A stretch of DNA of 64,000 bases from Pseudomonas sp. AN-1 (lineage in GTDB: Bacteria > Pseudomonadota > Gammaproteobacteria > Pseudomonadales > Pseudomonadaceae): positions 3,038,001 to 3,102,000 of the forward strand of contig NZ_CP139195.1 in assembly GCF_034057115.1 (NCBI RefSeq), in the 5' to 3' direction. The stretch's first letter is position 1, and every line of letters starts with the position of its first letter. Shown one piece after another: positions 46,001 to 54,550 of this stretch. Under the pieces are notes generated by a model, which was given only the letters and a program-made list of their open reading frames with translations, was not told the origin of the DNA and searched no databases. Both the position numbers and the translations under genes were made by a program.

Positions 46001-47041
46001 ATGCCAAAGCCGAGTAAAGGTAAGCCGCCGGGCAGCATCGCAGCTCGCATGCTGGGTATTCTGAGCCTGTTGCCTAGAAAACGGAACGATGCCATCAGTA
46101 CACCTCTGCTATTTGCTAAGGTCGAGGAAGCCGGCTTCGCCATCGAGAAGCGTACGCTGGAGCGACATCTGCAAAAGCTGCGTGGGCTGCCGGAGTTCGG
46201 ATATCTCAAGTGCGTAGAGGATGGGAAGGCCAAGAGGTGGTGGCTGGACAAGTCGGTGCCGGAGCTTATGTTGCCCCATGAGACGGCGCTGTCCCTGATG
46301 ATGTTGATCGATCATGCCCGCCCCCTCTGCGCGACTATCCTCCTTGAGGATCTGGAGCCGCTTTATCAGCATGCCAGGCGTATCGTCGAGCAGGGCTACA
46401 AGGACAGTGTTGGTGACTGGGCGAGGAAGTTCGTCAGCAACTCGCGGTTTCAGCAGCTGCTCCCTGCCGAGATCCGTCCCGAAGTTCTCTCCCATCTGAA
46501 AGATGCAGTCGTGACCAATAGAAAGGTTGGCGTACTCTATCGTTCGCGCAGTTCCCACAGGGATCAGGAGGCGGTGATCAACCCGCTGGGGATGTCGTTC
46601 CAGGATGGCAACCTTTATCTGGCGTGCACCTTCGATGGCGATAGCGAACGCAAGGTCCGCGCCTTGCCTCTGCAGCGCTTCAAGCGTGTCGATCCCCCCA
46701 AAGGGGCTGCGCATGCTGAAGTCCCTGCAGGCTTCGAGATGAGCAAGGCGGTGAGAGGAAAGTCGTTCATCACCTCTGAGGACGCGCCGCCTATCGAGTT
46801 GCGCTTGCGTCTGGACAAGCCGATGTTCGAACGGCTTTCTGAAAACGCCTTGACCGCGGAGCAGGTGCTGGAGCCCGGGGCTGATGGTGGAGGTACTCTG
46901 GAGTGCCGGATTGTCGAAAGCCAAGGGCTGAAGCTATGGATACTGTCTCAGGGCGACAGCATAGAAGTCCTGGCTCCGCAGGCACTGCGTGACGAAGTCG
47001 GCGAGAAAGCACGACGCATGGCTGCGCTTTACCAGGGGTGA
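46001..47041 (+). CDS. WYL-domain transcriptional regulator
   Basis: This 346-residue protein has an N-terminal winged HTH (about 15-85; TPLLFAKVEEAGFAIEKRTL, ERHLQKLRGLPEFGY), a WYL domain (about 160-240; VLYRSRSSHRDQEAVINPLG then FQDGNLYLACTF and RALPLQRFKRV) and a C-terminal extension domain (to 346). Regulators with this architecture (BrxR/CapW type) often control phage-defence loci. The start follows GGGAGAG. The next gene begins 83 bp downstream. Confidence 0.88.
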   Translation: MPKPSKGKPPGSIAARMLGILSLLPRKRNDAISTPLLFAKVEEAGFAIEKRTLERHLQKLRGLPEFGYLKCVEDGKAKRWWLDKSVPELMLPHETALSLMMLIDHARPLCATILLEDLEPLYQHARRIVEQGYKDSVGDWARKFVSNSRFQQLLPAEIRPEVLSHLKDAVVTNRKVGVLYRSRSSHRDQEAVINPLGMSFQDGNLYLACTFDGDSERKVRALPLQRFKRVDPPKGAAHAEVPAGFEMSKAVRGKSFITSEDAPPIELRLRLDKPMFERLSENALTAEQVLEPGADGGGTLECRIVESQGLKLWILSQGDSIEVLAPQALRDEVGEKARRMAALYQG

Positions 47042-47124
47042 GTCGCGGATAAAGGCATTGCGACGTGGAATGTCGCGTAGGCGGTGGATACTTGATCCGC
47101 CCCACGACAATCAGGAGCGTCGTC

Positions 47125-47292
47125 ATGCTGAAAACCTACTCTGCCCTGTTGCAGCGTGTCATCCCCAACGCAGGCCCCCGAGCCAACTTCCGGGTAACCG
47201 TGCAGGCTACCGACTCACAGATGGCCAGGATCACTGCCGAAGCGCAGTATCCGGGGTACAAGTGCTGCGGCGCTCCGATGCAGGTTCGATAG
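47125..47292 (+). CDS. 55-residue protein of unknown function
   Basis: This small protein starts at ATG 47125 behind AGGAG. It includes NFRVTVQATDSQMARITAEA followed by QYPGYKCCGAP, like a single beta-alpha-beta unit. It ends 2 bp before the next ATG, so it is probably co-transcribed. Too small for a family call. Confidence 0.6.
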   Translation: MLKTYSALLQRVIPNAGPRANFRVTVQATDSQMARITAEAQYPGYKCCGAPMQVR

Positions 47293-47294
47293 CC

Positions 47295-48077
47295 ATGCAG
47301 CACGCCGCCCCCCTCGATAAGGATGCACCGAGCTATTCCGACTTCAGTGCACGCGACTTGAGCATGATAAATGATGAGCCCTGCGTAGCTCCGGTGAATA
47401 TTGCCGTGATTACCGAAATAAGGGATTTGGCTCAGTCATGGATTGAGCAAACACTGAGCCACTGTAGGCCGGGGGTCGAGGCGGATGAAGCCCGTTATGG
47501 ACGCTTCCGGTTCCATGCCTGTGCATACAACCAGCTGTTGTCTGTCGGGGATATCCATGAAGCTCATGTCATCGTCGATGCAAAGGCGCCCGGCATTTGG
47601 TGGCAAGATGTCAAGCCCCAAGCCAGGCGAGTGTTCTTCCATCACGTCGGAGGAGCTGCTGCAGCTGTTGCCCCTGGTGGAGTCCACTATCTATGGGATA
47701 GCCGGGAGGTCGGCAGCGCCTTCTGCGCCAGCCTGTTCTCCATGCTGGCCCGTCCGGGAGTCATTGGACTGACCTGGGAGGATTATGCCGATCTGTTGCC
47801 GGACTCTGCCTTTGCGCGAGGTCTGTCATGCGGCGCAGGAGAGCTTGACGCAGCCATTTCTGTTCTCCGGGATCGGATAGCAGGCCTTCCGTCTGCAAGA
47901 GTGAAACTGGCTCTTCTGCACATGTATGCCAATGGCGAATTTTCCTTGGGCGATTACGTCGATGTCTGCAGTGCCGCAGAGGAGAGCCTGCCACCGCTGT
48001 GTCGCCTGATAGCAACAGTATCCATTACAGGTCGAGCCAAATGGTTCGATGTGCATCTGCTCCTGTTCGCGTATTGA
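47295..48077 (+). CDS. Unknown protein; C-terminal half resembles the FtsZ C-terminal domain
   Basis: This 260-residue protein starts 2 bp after the 55-residue gene. Residues ~155-235 follow the FtsZ C-terminal layout: GLTWEDYADLLPDSAFARGL, then SCGAGELDAAISVLRDRI, SARVKLALLHMYANGEFSLG and DYVDV (compare FtsZ DFADV, MSEMGxAMMGxG, EAAxxAI, xARGVLVNI and xLxEF). There is no canonical tubulin GTP-binding GGGTGTG loop; the N-terminal half has only VGGAAAAVAPGG. The resemblance is by eye and uncertain. Confidence 0.5.
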   Translation: MQHAAPLDKDAPSYSDFSARDLSMINDEPCVAPVNIAVITEIRDLAQSWIEQTLSHCRPGVEADEARYGRFRFHACAYNQLLSVGDIHEAHVIVDAKAPGIWWQDVKPQARRVFFHHVGGAAAAVAPGGVHYLWDSREVGSAFCASLFSMLARPGVIGLTWEDYADLLPDSAFARGLSCGAGELDAAISVLRDRIAGLPSARVKLALLHMYANGEFSLGDYVDVCSAAEESLPPLCRLIATVSITGRAKWFDVHLLLFAY

Positions 48078-48175
48078 CATGGCGTCGACAGCTGGATGGG
48101 TTCAGCGTGTGTCAGAGGTGGCCGGTGGGCGCGATGATGGTTTCATCCGATTCGAATCAGGCAAGGAGTAGGGAA

Positions 48176-49501
48176 ATGTACCGCAGTCAGTATCTTGGCG
48201 CCGATACCTCCGGCGTGGAGCCTCATGCCGTTCGTGAATTTATCGATTGGCTGGCCGGGAACCTGAGCAGCAAGACGTTGTTCATGCACGAATACATCGA
48301 TAGGCGCAGCGGCCGGAAGTGGCAGTTCAACGGTCTGGAAGATGCCTGTGAGCGATACCAGTGGAAGCATCGGGGAGTTCCTGGCGTGCCGCCGGGCAAC
48401 ACGCTGGCGAGTAACGCTGATGCCCTGGATGCCCTGCGTACTGCCTTGCAGAGCGCTCTCGCCTGTGGGAATGACCATGCTGCCTGTGATGCTGCCTGCG
48501 CAGTCATGAGATGGGGCGGGGTCGGGGCAGGGAATATCCGCTGGCTCCAGACCAATACCGAAGGGCTCGCCAAGTTGCTGTGTTCGACTACGGCAGTGTT
48601 GGACAGTGGCAATCCCGGCCTGCTGCACAAGAACCTGCGCTTCAATGCAGGCATGACCAAGGTGTATTCGCTGCTGGCCGAGGATTTCATCATCTACGAC
48701 AGCCGTGTTGCTGCAGCACTGGGCTGGCTCGTTGTTAAGTACTGCCAGGAGAATGGCCTGTCGCGCGTGCCGGAAGGACTGGCATTTCCTTGGGCACCGT
48801 CGAAAGAGGCGCCCAATGCAGCAGTTCCCAAGAACCGCAATCCTGGCCGGAATGGTCTGAGCTTTCCGCGCCTGAATCCCGGTCCGCTTCACGCGGAATG
48901 GAACCTGAAAGCGAGCTGGATTCTCGGCGAAGTGTTGCGTCGGGACAAGACCAGCCAGTTTGTTCAGCCCTCCTCGATTCCGGCACTGCGCCGCCTGGAA
49001 GCGGCGTTGTTCATGATCGGGTATGACCTGCCCAGGAGCGACCGCGCCGCCCAAGCGGTGCCAAGCAGTATTCCGGCTCCTCATCCTGCCTGGACTGAGT
49101 GCTACACCACTGCGAGGCAGAAGCAGTTCCACTATCGCATTGACGACACCGGAATCCTCCTCAAGAGAGGCTCCCGCTTTCCGGTCGACGTGATCAATCG
49201 CATGCTGAACAACCTCAGGGAGGAATGCGGCGATGCTCCTTTCCGGTTGGCCAACAGCGCAACGCAGGTCCGCGCCAACGAAGCGGAATTTGGAATCGGA
49301 ACGGCCTATTTCAGGGCTACTTACGATAGGGGCAATCCGCCTGACTCCAGTGCTCTGGCGGCAGTCCTTGCAGACATCGGGGTACTCCTATTTTCGCCAG
49401 ATCGCAATGAGTGGTCGCTCAATGCCGCTGAGCTTTGCCCTGACGGCCATCATGGCCCGATCGACGTCAAGTGGATCAGCGAACGCGAGATCGAGCCGTG
49501 A
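48176..49501 (+). CDS. Protein resembling the OGG-fold DNA-glycosylase family
   Basis: This 441-residue protein starts at ATG 48176 behind AAGGAG. The central part has AVMRWGGVGAGNIRWL, then LRFNAGMTKVYSLLAEDF and IIYDSRVAAALGW. The spaced WGG, MTK and YDxR elements resemble the '8-oxoguanine DNA glycosylase OGG fold' family, where the Lys and Asp would be catalytic. The C-terminal ~200 residues match nothing I know. It is the last gene of the WYL operon; function in DNA base recognition is inferred. Confidence 0.55.
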   Translation: MYRSQYLGADTSGVEPHAVREFIDWLAGNLSSKTLFMHEYIDRRSGRKWQFNGLEDACERYQWKHRGVPGVPPGNTLASNADALDALRTALQSALACGNDHAACDAACAVMRWGGVGAGNIRWLQTNTEGLAKLLCSTTAVLDSGNPGLLHKNLRFNAGMTKVYSLLAEDFIIYDSRVAAALGWLVVKYCQENGLSRVPEGLAFPWAPSKEAPNAAVPKNRNPGRNGLSFPRLNPGPLHAEWNLKASWILGEVLRRDKTSQFVQPSSIPALRRLEAALFMIGYDLPRSDRAAQAVPSSIPAPHPAWTECYTTARQKQFHYRIDDTGILLKRGSRFPVDVINRMLNNLREECGDAPFRLANSATQVRANEAEFGIGTAYFRATYDRGNPPDSSALAAVLADIGVLLFSPDRNEWSLNAAELCPDGHHGPIDVKWISEREIEP

Positions 49502-49595
49502 GGCTGAGGCGAACCTGGAGAATCTCGTTGGCAAGCCTTCCGGAGCCAGTGGCCATGAGGCGCCGGCCCTCATGCCTGTCGCCGGTTGATTTTTC

Positions 49596-49610
49596 AAGAC
49601 GACCGGTCCA
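49596..49610. promoter_or_regulatory. AcuR-type operator upstream of acuR
   Basis: AAGAC-GACCG-GTCCA is an imperfect copy of the TAGAC-GACCG-GTCTA site found upstream of acuI. It lies 12 bp before the acuR ATG and suggests autoregulation. Confidence 0.6.
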
Positions 49611-49621
49611 ATAATCGGCGC

Positions 49622-50254
49622 ATGACAGCTCACGCCCCCCAGCCGCGCCGCGGCCGCCCGCCCAAGCTCGACCGCGACCTGCGCGAAACCCGCGAGGCGC
49701 TGCTGCACGCCGGCATGCGCCTGCTCACCGAGCAGGGCTTCCTGGTCACCGGCATCGACGCGGTGCTCAAGCAGGTCAGCGTGCCCAAGGGCTCCTTCTA
49801 CCACTACTTTCCCAGCAAGGAGGCCTTCGGCCGCGCCGTGCTGGAGCGCTACGCCGGCTACTTCGCTGCCAAGCTGGACCGCTGGCTGCTCGACGAGAGC
49901 CGCCCGCCGCTGGCGCGCCTGGAGGACTTCGTCACCGACGCCCGCGCCGGCATGGCCCGCCACGCCTTCCGCCGCGGCTGCCTGGTCGGCAACCTCGGCC
50001 AGGAGGTGACCCGCCTGCCCGAGGGCTTCCGCGAGCAACTGGAAGCAGTGCTGTGCGACTGGCAGGCGCGCCTGGCCGCCTGCCTGCGCGCCGCCCAGCA
50101 GGACGGCAGCCTAGCGGCGACGCTGGACTGCGACGAGCTGGCGGCGTTCTTCTGGATCGGCTGGGAAGGCGCGGTGCTGCGCGCCCGCCTGGTGCAGAGC
50201 GACGCGCCGCTGCAGACCTTCATCCGCGGCTTCCTCGCCCTGCTGCCGCGCTGA
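49622..50254 (+). CDS. acuR: TetR-family regulator of acrylate metabolism (AcuR-like)
   Basis: This 210-residue TetR protein has an N-terminal basic tail (RRGRPPKLDRDL), an HTH (LLTEQGFLVTGIDAVLKQVS, then VPKGSFYHYF) and a C-terminal ligand domain. It lies directly upstream of acuI with matching operators before both genes. AcuR is known to repress acuI and respond to acrylate or acrylyl-CoA-type ligands. Confidence 0.85.
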   Translation: MTAHAPQPRRGRPPKLDRDLRETREALLHAGMRLLTEQGFLVTGIDAVLKQVSVPKGSFYHYFPSKEAFGRAVLERYAGYFAAKLDRWLLDESRPPLARLEDFVTDARAGMARHAFRRGCLVGNLGQEVTRLPEGFREQLEAVLCDWQARLAACLRAAQQDGSLAATLDCDELAAFFWIGWEGAVLRARLVQSDAPLQTFIRGFLALLPR

Positions 50255-50272
50255 TTTCTTATCGCCCATTTC

Positions 50273-50287
50273 TAGACGACCGGTCTA
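50273..50287. promoter_or_regulatory. AcuR-type operator upstream of acuI
   Basis: TAGAC-GACCG-GTCTA is a perfect 5-bp inverted repeat with a 5-base spacer, 21 bp before the acuI ATG. The same GACCG core occurs in the copy before acuR. Confidence 0.65.
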
Positions 50288-50308
50288 AAACCAGAGAGGT
50301 GTGATCCC

Positions 50309-51292
50309 ATGTTCCGCGCCATCCTGATCGACAAGGACGACTCCGGCTACCGCGCCAGCCTGCAGGCGCTCGACGAGGCCCAGTTGCCGGAAGGCGACGT
50401 GCGCGTGCGCGTCAGCCACAGCACCCTCAACTACAAGGACGCCCTGGCCATCACCGGCAAGGGCCCGGTGGTGCGCCAGTTCCCCATGGTGCCGGGCATC
50501 GACCTGGCCGGCGTGGTGGAGGAGAGCAGCCATGCCGACTTCAAGGCCGGCGACGCCGTGCTGCTCAACGGCTGGGGCGTCGGCGAGACGCACTGGGGCG
50601 GCCTGGCCCAGCAGGCGCGCCTCAGGGGCGACTGGCTGATCCCGCTGCCGCAGGGCTTCAGCGCCGCCGAGGCGATGGCGGTGGGTACCGCCGGCTACAC
50701 CGCGATGCTTTCGGTGCTGGCCCTGGAGCGCCACGGGGTGACGCCCGAGCAGGGCGAGGTGCTGGTCACCGGCGCCAGCGGCGGGGTGGGCAGCTTCGCC
50801 GTCGCCCTGCTGGCCAGGCTGGGCTACCGGGTGGTGGCGTCTACCGGCCGCCCCGAGGAGGCCGACTACCTGAAGGCCCTCGGCGCCGCCGAGATCATCG
50901 AGCGCGGCAGCCTCAGCGAGCCGGGCCGCCCGCTGGGCCGCGAGCGCTGGGCCGGCGCCATCGATTCGGTGGGCAGTCACACCCTGGCCAACGTCTGCGC
51001 GTCCACCCGCTACGGCGGCTGCGTGGCCGCCTGCGGCCTGGCCCAGGGCATGGAGTTCCCGGCCACGGTGGCGCCATTCATCCTGCGCGGGGTGACCCTG
51101 GCCGGCATCGACAGCGTGATGCGCCCACGCGCCGACCGCCTCGAGGCCTGGAGCCGCCTGGCCCGCGACCTGGACAAGAGCCTGTTGGCGCCGATCACCC
51201 GCACCATCGGTTTGGAGGAAGCCATCCCGGTCGCCGGTGAACTGCTCGCCGGGCGGGTGCGCGGGCGGGTGGTGGTGGACGTGAATCGCTGA
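50309..51292 (+). CDS. acuI: Acrylyl-CoA reductase (NADPH), AcuI / YhdH
   Basis: This 327-residue MDR-family oxidoreductase reduces acrylyl-CoA to propionyl-CoA. Family marks are [53 protein letters not shown] and the NADPH-binding [19 protein letters not shown]. It follows acuR by 54 bp. AcuI protects cells from toxic acrylyl-CoA. Confidence 0.93.
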   Translation: MFRAILIDKDDSGYRASLQALDEAQLPEGDVRVRVSHSTLNYKDALAITGKGPVVRQFPMVPGIDLAGVVEESSHADFKAGDAVLLNGWGVGETHWGGLAQQARLRGDWLIPLPQGFSAAEAMAVGTAGYTAMLSVLALERHGVTPEQGEVLVTGASGGVGSFAVALLARLGYRVVASTGRPEEADYLKALGAAEIIERGSLSEPGRPLGRERWAGAIDSVGSHTLANVCASTRYGGCVAACGLAQGMEFPATVAPFILRGVTLAGIDSVMRPRADRLEAWSRLARDLDKSLLAPITRTIGLEEAIPVAGELLAGRVRGRVVVDVNR

Positions 51293-51302
51293 GTCCTCAT
51301 CC

Positions 51303-51360
51303 GTAGGGTGCGCCGTGCGCACCATCAGCGCCTGCGCCCGGTGCGCACGGCGCACCCTAC
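51303..51360. repeat. GTAGGGTGCGC-type inverted repeat, full copy
   Basis: The left end GTAGGGTGCGCCGTGCGCACC and the right end GGTGCGCACGGCGCACCCTAC are exact reverse complements with a 16-base loop. It fills the gap between convergent acuI and the carbonic anhydrase gene. Confidence 0.85.
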
Positions 51361-51385
51361 GCCGACGGATGGACCGATGGCGAAC

Positions 51386-51928
51386 TCAGCCGCCATAGCC
51401 CTCCAGCAGATGCAGGTCCTTGAGCTTCACGTAGTTGGCCGCGCTGTAGGTGAAGAAGGCGCGCTCCTTGTCGGAGAGCGGGCGGGCCTGCTTCACCGGG
51501 CTGCCGACGTACAGGTAGCCGCTCTCCAGTTTCTTGCCCGGCGGCACCAGGCTGCCGGCGCCGATCACCACCTCGTCCTCGACCACCGCGCCGTCCATGA
51601 CGATGGCGCCCATGCCGACCAGCACCCGGCTGCCGATGGTGCAGCCGTGCAGGGTCACCTTGTGGCCGACGGTGACGTCCGCGCCGATCTCCAGCGGGTA
51701 GCCGTCCGGGTTGAACGGCCCGGCGTGGGTAATGTGCAGCACGCTGCCGTCCTGGATGCTGGTGCGCGCGCCGATGCGGATGCGGTGCATGTCGCCGCGG
51801 ATCACCGCCAGCGGCCACACCGAGCAGTCGTCGCCCAGCACCACGTCGCCGATCACCACGGCGCTGGGATCGACGAAGGCGCGCGCGCCGAGCTGCGGGG
51901 CATGGCCCTGGTAGGTGCGGATGGTCAT
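51386..51928 (-). CDS. Gamma carbonic anhydrase-like hexapeptide-repeat protein
   Basis: This 180-residue left-handed beta-helix protein has metal-ligand histidines in DGSVLHITHAG and GHKVTLHGC, and hexapeptide repeats such as VGMGAIVMDGAVVEDEVVIG. It resembles YrdA/PaaY-type gamma carbonic anhydrases, some of which lack measurable activity. It is next to prlC, as in P. aeruginosa. ATG 51928 follows AGGAG. Confidence 0.9.
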   Translation of the reverse strand: MTIRTYQGHAPQLGARAFVDPSAVVIGDVVLGDDCSVWPLAVIRGDMHRIRIGARTSIQDGSVLHITHAGPFNPDGYPLEIGADVTVGHKVTLHGCTIGSRVLVGMGAIVMDGAVVEDEVVIGAGSLVPPGKKLESGYLYVGSPVKQARPLSDKERAFFTYSAANYVKLKDLHLLEGYGG

Positions 51929-52094
51929 GGAAAGGCTCCTGGTGAGTTGTCGTGGCCTTCTACTTAGCATGCACGGGGCGAACTGGCGACAGGCATGCCA
52001 TCCCCCGATCACCCCGATAGCCGCGCCCGAGCTGCGCGCTCGGGCATTTGTCATTAACATGATCCGTGATTCTTCCGACCCAGGGTCAAACGCC

Positions 52095-54143
52095 GTGACT
52101 GCCAACAATCCCCTGCTGCAAGACTTCGACCTGCCGCCCTACTCGGCGATCCGCCCCGAGCACGTCGAGCCGGCCGTCGACCGGATCCTCGAAGACAACC
52201 GCGCCGCCATCGCGCGCATCCTGGAAACCCAGGGCGTCAATCCCGACTGGAACGGCCTGGTGCTGGCGCTGGACGAGCTGAACGCGCGCCTGGGCCGCGC
52301 CTGGAGCCCGGTCAGCCATCTCAACGCCGTGTGCAACAGCGCCGAACTGCGCGCCGCCTACGAGGCCTGCCTGCCCAAGCTGTCGGCCTACTACACCGAG
52401 CTGGGCCAGAACCGCGCCCTCTACGACGCCTGGCACGCCCTGGCCGCCAGCCCGGCGGCGGCCGGCTTCGAGGTCGCCCAGCAGACCATCCTCAAGCACA
52501 CCCTGCGCGACTTCCACCTGTCGGGCATCGACCTGCCGGAAGCCGAGCAGCAGCGCTACGGCGCGATCCAGATGAAGCTCTCCGAGCTGTCCAGCCGCTT
52601 CTCCAACCAGCTGCTCGACGCCACCCAGGCCTGGACCAAGCAGATCACCGACGAGGCGCAGCTGGCCGGCCTGCCGGAGTCGGCGCGCGCGCAGATGCAG
52701 CAGGCCGCGCAGGCCAAGGGGCTCGACGGCTGGCTGGTGACTCTGGAGTTCCCCAGCTACTACGCGGTGATGACCTACGCCGACGACCGTGCCCTGCGCG
52801 AGGAGGTGTACACCGCCTACGCCACCCGCGCCTCCGACCAAGGCCCCAACGCCGGCCAGCACGACAATGGCCCGCTGATGGCCGAGATCCTCGACCTGCG
52901 CCAGGAGCTGGCCCGGCTGCTGGGCTTCCAGCACTACGGCGAGCTGTCGCTGGCCACCAAGATGGCCGAGTCCACCGAGCAGGTGCTCGGCTTCCTGCGC
53001 GACCTGGCCGTACGCGGCAAGCCGTTCGCCGAGCAGGATCTCGCCGAACTGCGCGCCTTCGCCGCCGAGCGCGGCGTGGCTGATCTGGCCAGCTGGGACG
53101 TCGGCTACTTCAGCGAGAAGCTGCGCCACCAGCGCTACGAGATTTCCCAGGAGCAGGTGCGCGCCTGGTTCCCGATCGACAAGGTGCTGTCCGGCCTGTT
53201 CGCCATCGTCGAGCGCCTGTACGGCATCCAGATCGAGGAGCTCAAGGACTTCGACAGCTGGCACCCGGACGTGCGCCTGTTCGAGATCACGGAAAACGGC
53301 GCGCAGGTCGGGCGCTTCTTCTTCGACCTCTATGCCCGCGCCAACAAGCGCGGCGGCGCCTGGATGGACGGCGCCCGCGACCACTGGCGCAACAGCGCCG
53401 GCGAGCGCATCAGTCCGGTGGCCAACCTGGTGTGCAACTTCACGCCTGCCGCGCCCGGCAAGCCGGCGCTGCTGACCCACGACGAGGTCACCACCCTGTT
53501 CCACGAGTTCGGCCACGGCCTGCACCACCTACTGACCCGCGTCGACTATGCCGGCGTGTCGGGCATCAACGGCGTGGCCTGGGACGCGGTCGAACTGCCC
53601 AGCCAGTTCATGGAGAACTGGTGCTGGGAGCCGGAGGGCCTGGCGCTGATCTCCGGCCACTTCGAGAGCGGCGAGCCGCTGCCGCAGGAGCTGCTGGACA
53701 GGATGCTGGCGGCGAAGAACTTCCAGTCCGGGCTGATGCTGCTGCGCCAGCTGGAGTTCTCGCTGTTCGACTTCGAGCTGCACGCCACCCACGGCGACGG
53801 CCGCGGCGTGCTCGAGGTGCTGCAGGCGATCCGCGACGAGGTGTCGGTGTTCCAGCCGCCGCGCTGGAACCGTTTCGCCAATAGCTTCGCGCACATCTTC
53901 GCCGGCGGCTACGCGGCCGGCTACTACAGCTACAAGTGGGCCGAGGTGCTGTCCGCCGATGCCTTCGCCAGGTTCGAGGAGGAGGGCGTGCTCAACCCGG
54001 CCACCGGCCGCGCCTTCCGCGAGGCGATCCTCGCCCGCGGCGGCTCGCAGGAAGCCATGCAGCTGTTCGTCGACTTCCGCGGCCGCGAGCCGTCGATCGA
54101 CGCGCTGCTGCGGCACAGCGGCCTGAGCGAGGAGGCGGCATGA
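52095..54143 (+). CDS. prlC: Oligopeptidase A
   Basis: This 682-residue M3-family zinc metallopeptidase degrades peptides, including cleaved signal peptides, in the cytoplasm. The zinc site is HEFGHGLHH with the downstream Glu in the GINGVAWDAVELPSQFMENW segment. GTG 52095 gives VTANNPLLQDFDLPPYSAIR, the conserved family start, with AGGGT upstream. An ATG at 52059 lacks a ribosome-binding site. It overlaps the yheV-like gene by 4 bp. Confidence 0.95.
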   Translation: MTANNPLLQDFDLPPYSAIRPEHVEPAVDRILEDNRAAIARILETQGVNPDWNGLVLALDELNARLGRAWSPVSHLNAVCNSAELRAAYEACLPKLSAYYTELGQNRALYDAWHALAASPAAAGFEVAQQTILKHTLRDFHLSGIDLPEAEQQRYGAIQMKLSELSSRFSNQLLDATQAWTKQITDEAQLAGLPESARAQMQQAAQAKGLDGWLVTLEFPSYYAVMTYADDRALREEVYTAYATRASDQGPNAGQHDNGPLMAEILDLRQELARLLGFQHYGELSLATKMAESTEQVLGFLRDLAVRGKPFAEQDLAELRAFAAERGVADLASWDVGYFSEKLRHQRYEISQEQVRAWFPIDKVLSGLFAIVERLYGIQIEELKDFDSWHPDVRLFEITENGAQVGRFFFDLYARANKRGGAWMDGARDHWRNSAGERISPVANLVCNFTPAAPGKPALLTHDEVTTLFHEFGHGLHHLLTRVDYAGVSGINGVAWDAVELPSQFMENWCWEPEGLALISGHFESGEPLPQELLDRMLAAKNFQSGLMLLRQLEFSLFDFELHATHGDGRGVLEVLQAIRDEVSVFQPPRWNRFANSFAHIFAGGYAAGYYSYKWAEVLSADAFARFEEEGVLNPATGRAFREAILARGGSQEAMQLFVDFRGREPSIDALLRHSGLSEEAA

Positions 54144-54424
54144 GCGAGTACAACCTGAACGCGCCGGTGAAACGCTTCATCGCCGGCGCGGTGTGCCCGG
54201 CCTGCGAGGCGATGGACACCATCCAGATGTGGGACGAGGACGGCACGCCGAACCGCCAGTGCGTGGCCTGCGGCTATGCCGACACCCTCGACGCCCGCGG
54301 CAACTCGGTGCCCAAGGAGCTGCCGACCCGGGTCAACACCAGCGCGCTGAAGCCCAAGGCAGCCGACCCCAAGGTGCAGACCGTGCAGTTCTTCCCCAAT
54401 CCGAAGCTGAAGAAGCCGGAGTAG
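54140..54424 (+). CDS. YheV family zinc-ribbon protein
   Basis: This 94-residue protein has two CxxC knuckles (CPAC and CVAC) that form a zinc ribbon, then PKELPTRVNT as in YheV-family proteins. It is translationally coupled to prlC (ATGA overlap). Function is unknown. Confidence 0.9.
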   Translation: MSEYNLNAPVKRFIAGAVCPACEAMDTIQMWDEDGTPNRQCVACGYADTLDARGNSVPKELPTRVNTSALKPKAADPKVQTVQFFPNPKLKKPE

Positions 54425-54439
54425 GGCGGAGCAGCGCCG

Positions 54440-54503
54440 GTAGGGTGCGCCATGCGCACCCACAGGCCACGGCAACGTCGCTGGTGCGCGCGGCGCACCC
54501 TGC
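54440..54503. repeat. GTAGGGTGCGC-type inverted repeat
   Basis: The left end is GTAGGGTGCGCCATGCGCACC and the right end GGTGCGCGCGGCGCACCCTGC, the last with one mismatch to the family. It lies between convergent genes. Confidence 0.8.
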
Positions 54504-54512
54504 GGGACGGAG

Positions 54513-54546
54513 AACAAGGCGCCCACCGTAAGGTCGGCGCCTTGTT
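54513..54546. terminator. Bidirectional terminator between yheV and the CobW gene
   Basis: AACAAGGCGCC and GGCGCCTTGTT pair perfectly, with an inner ACC/GGT pairing. Rightward it is followed by CGTTTC. It ends 4 bp before the stop of the leftward CobW gene. Confidence 0.75.
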
Positions 54547-54550
54547 CGTT

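Noticed and set aside
52059-52094. Upstream ATG for prlC at 52059
   Set aside because: It lacks a ribosome-binding site and adds 12 residues before the conserved family start; GTG 52095 is preferred.
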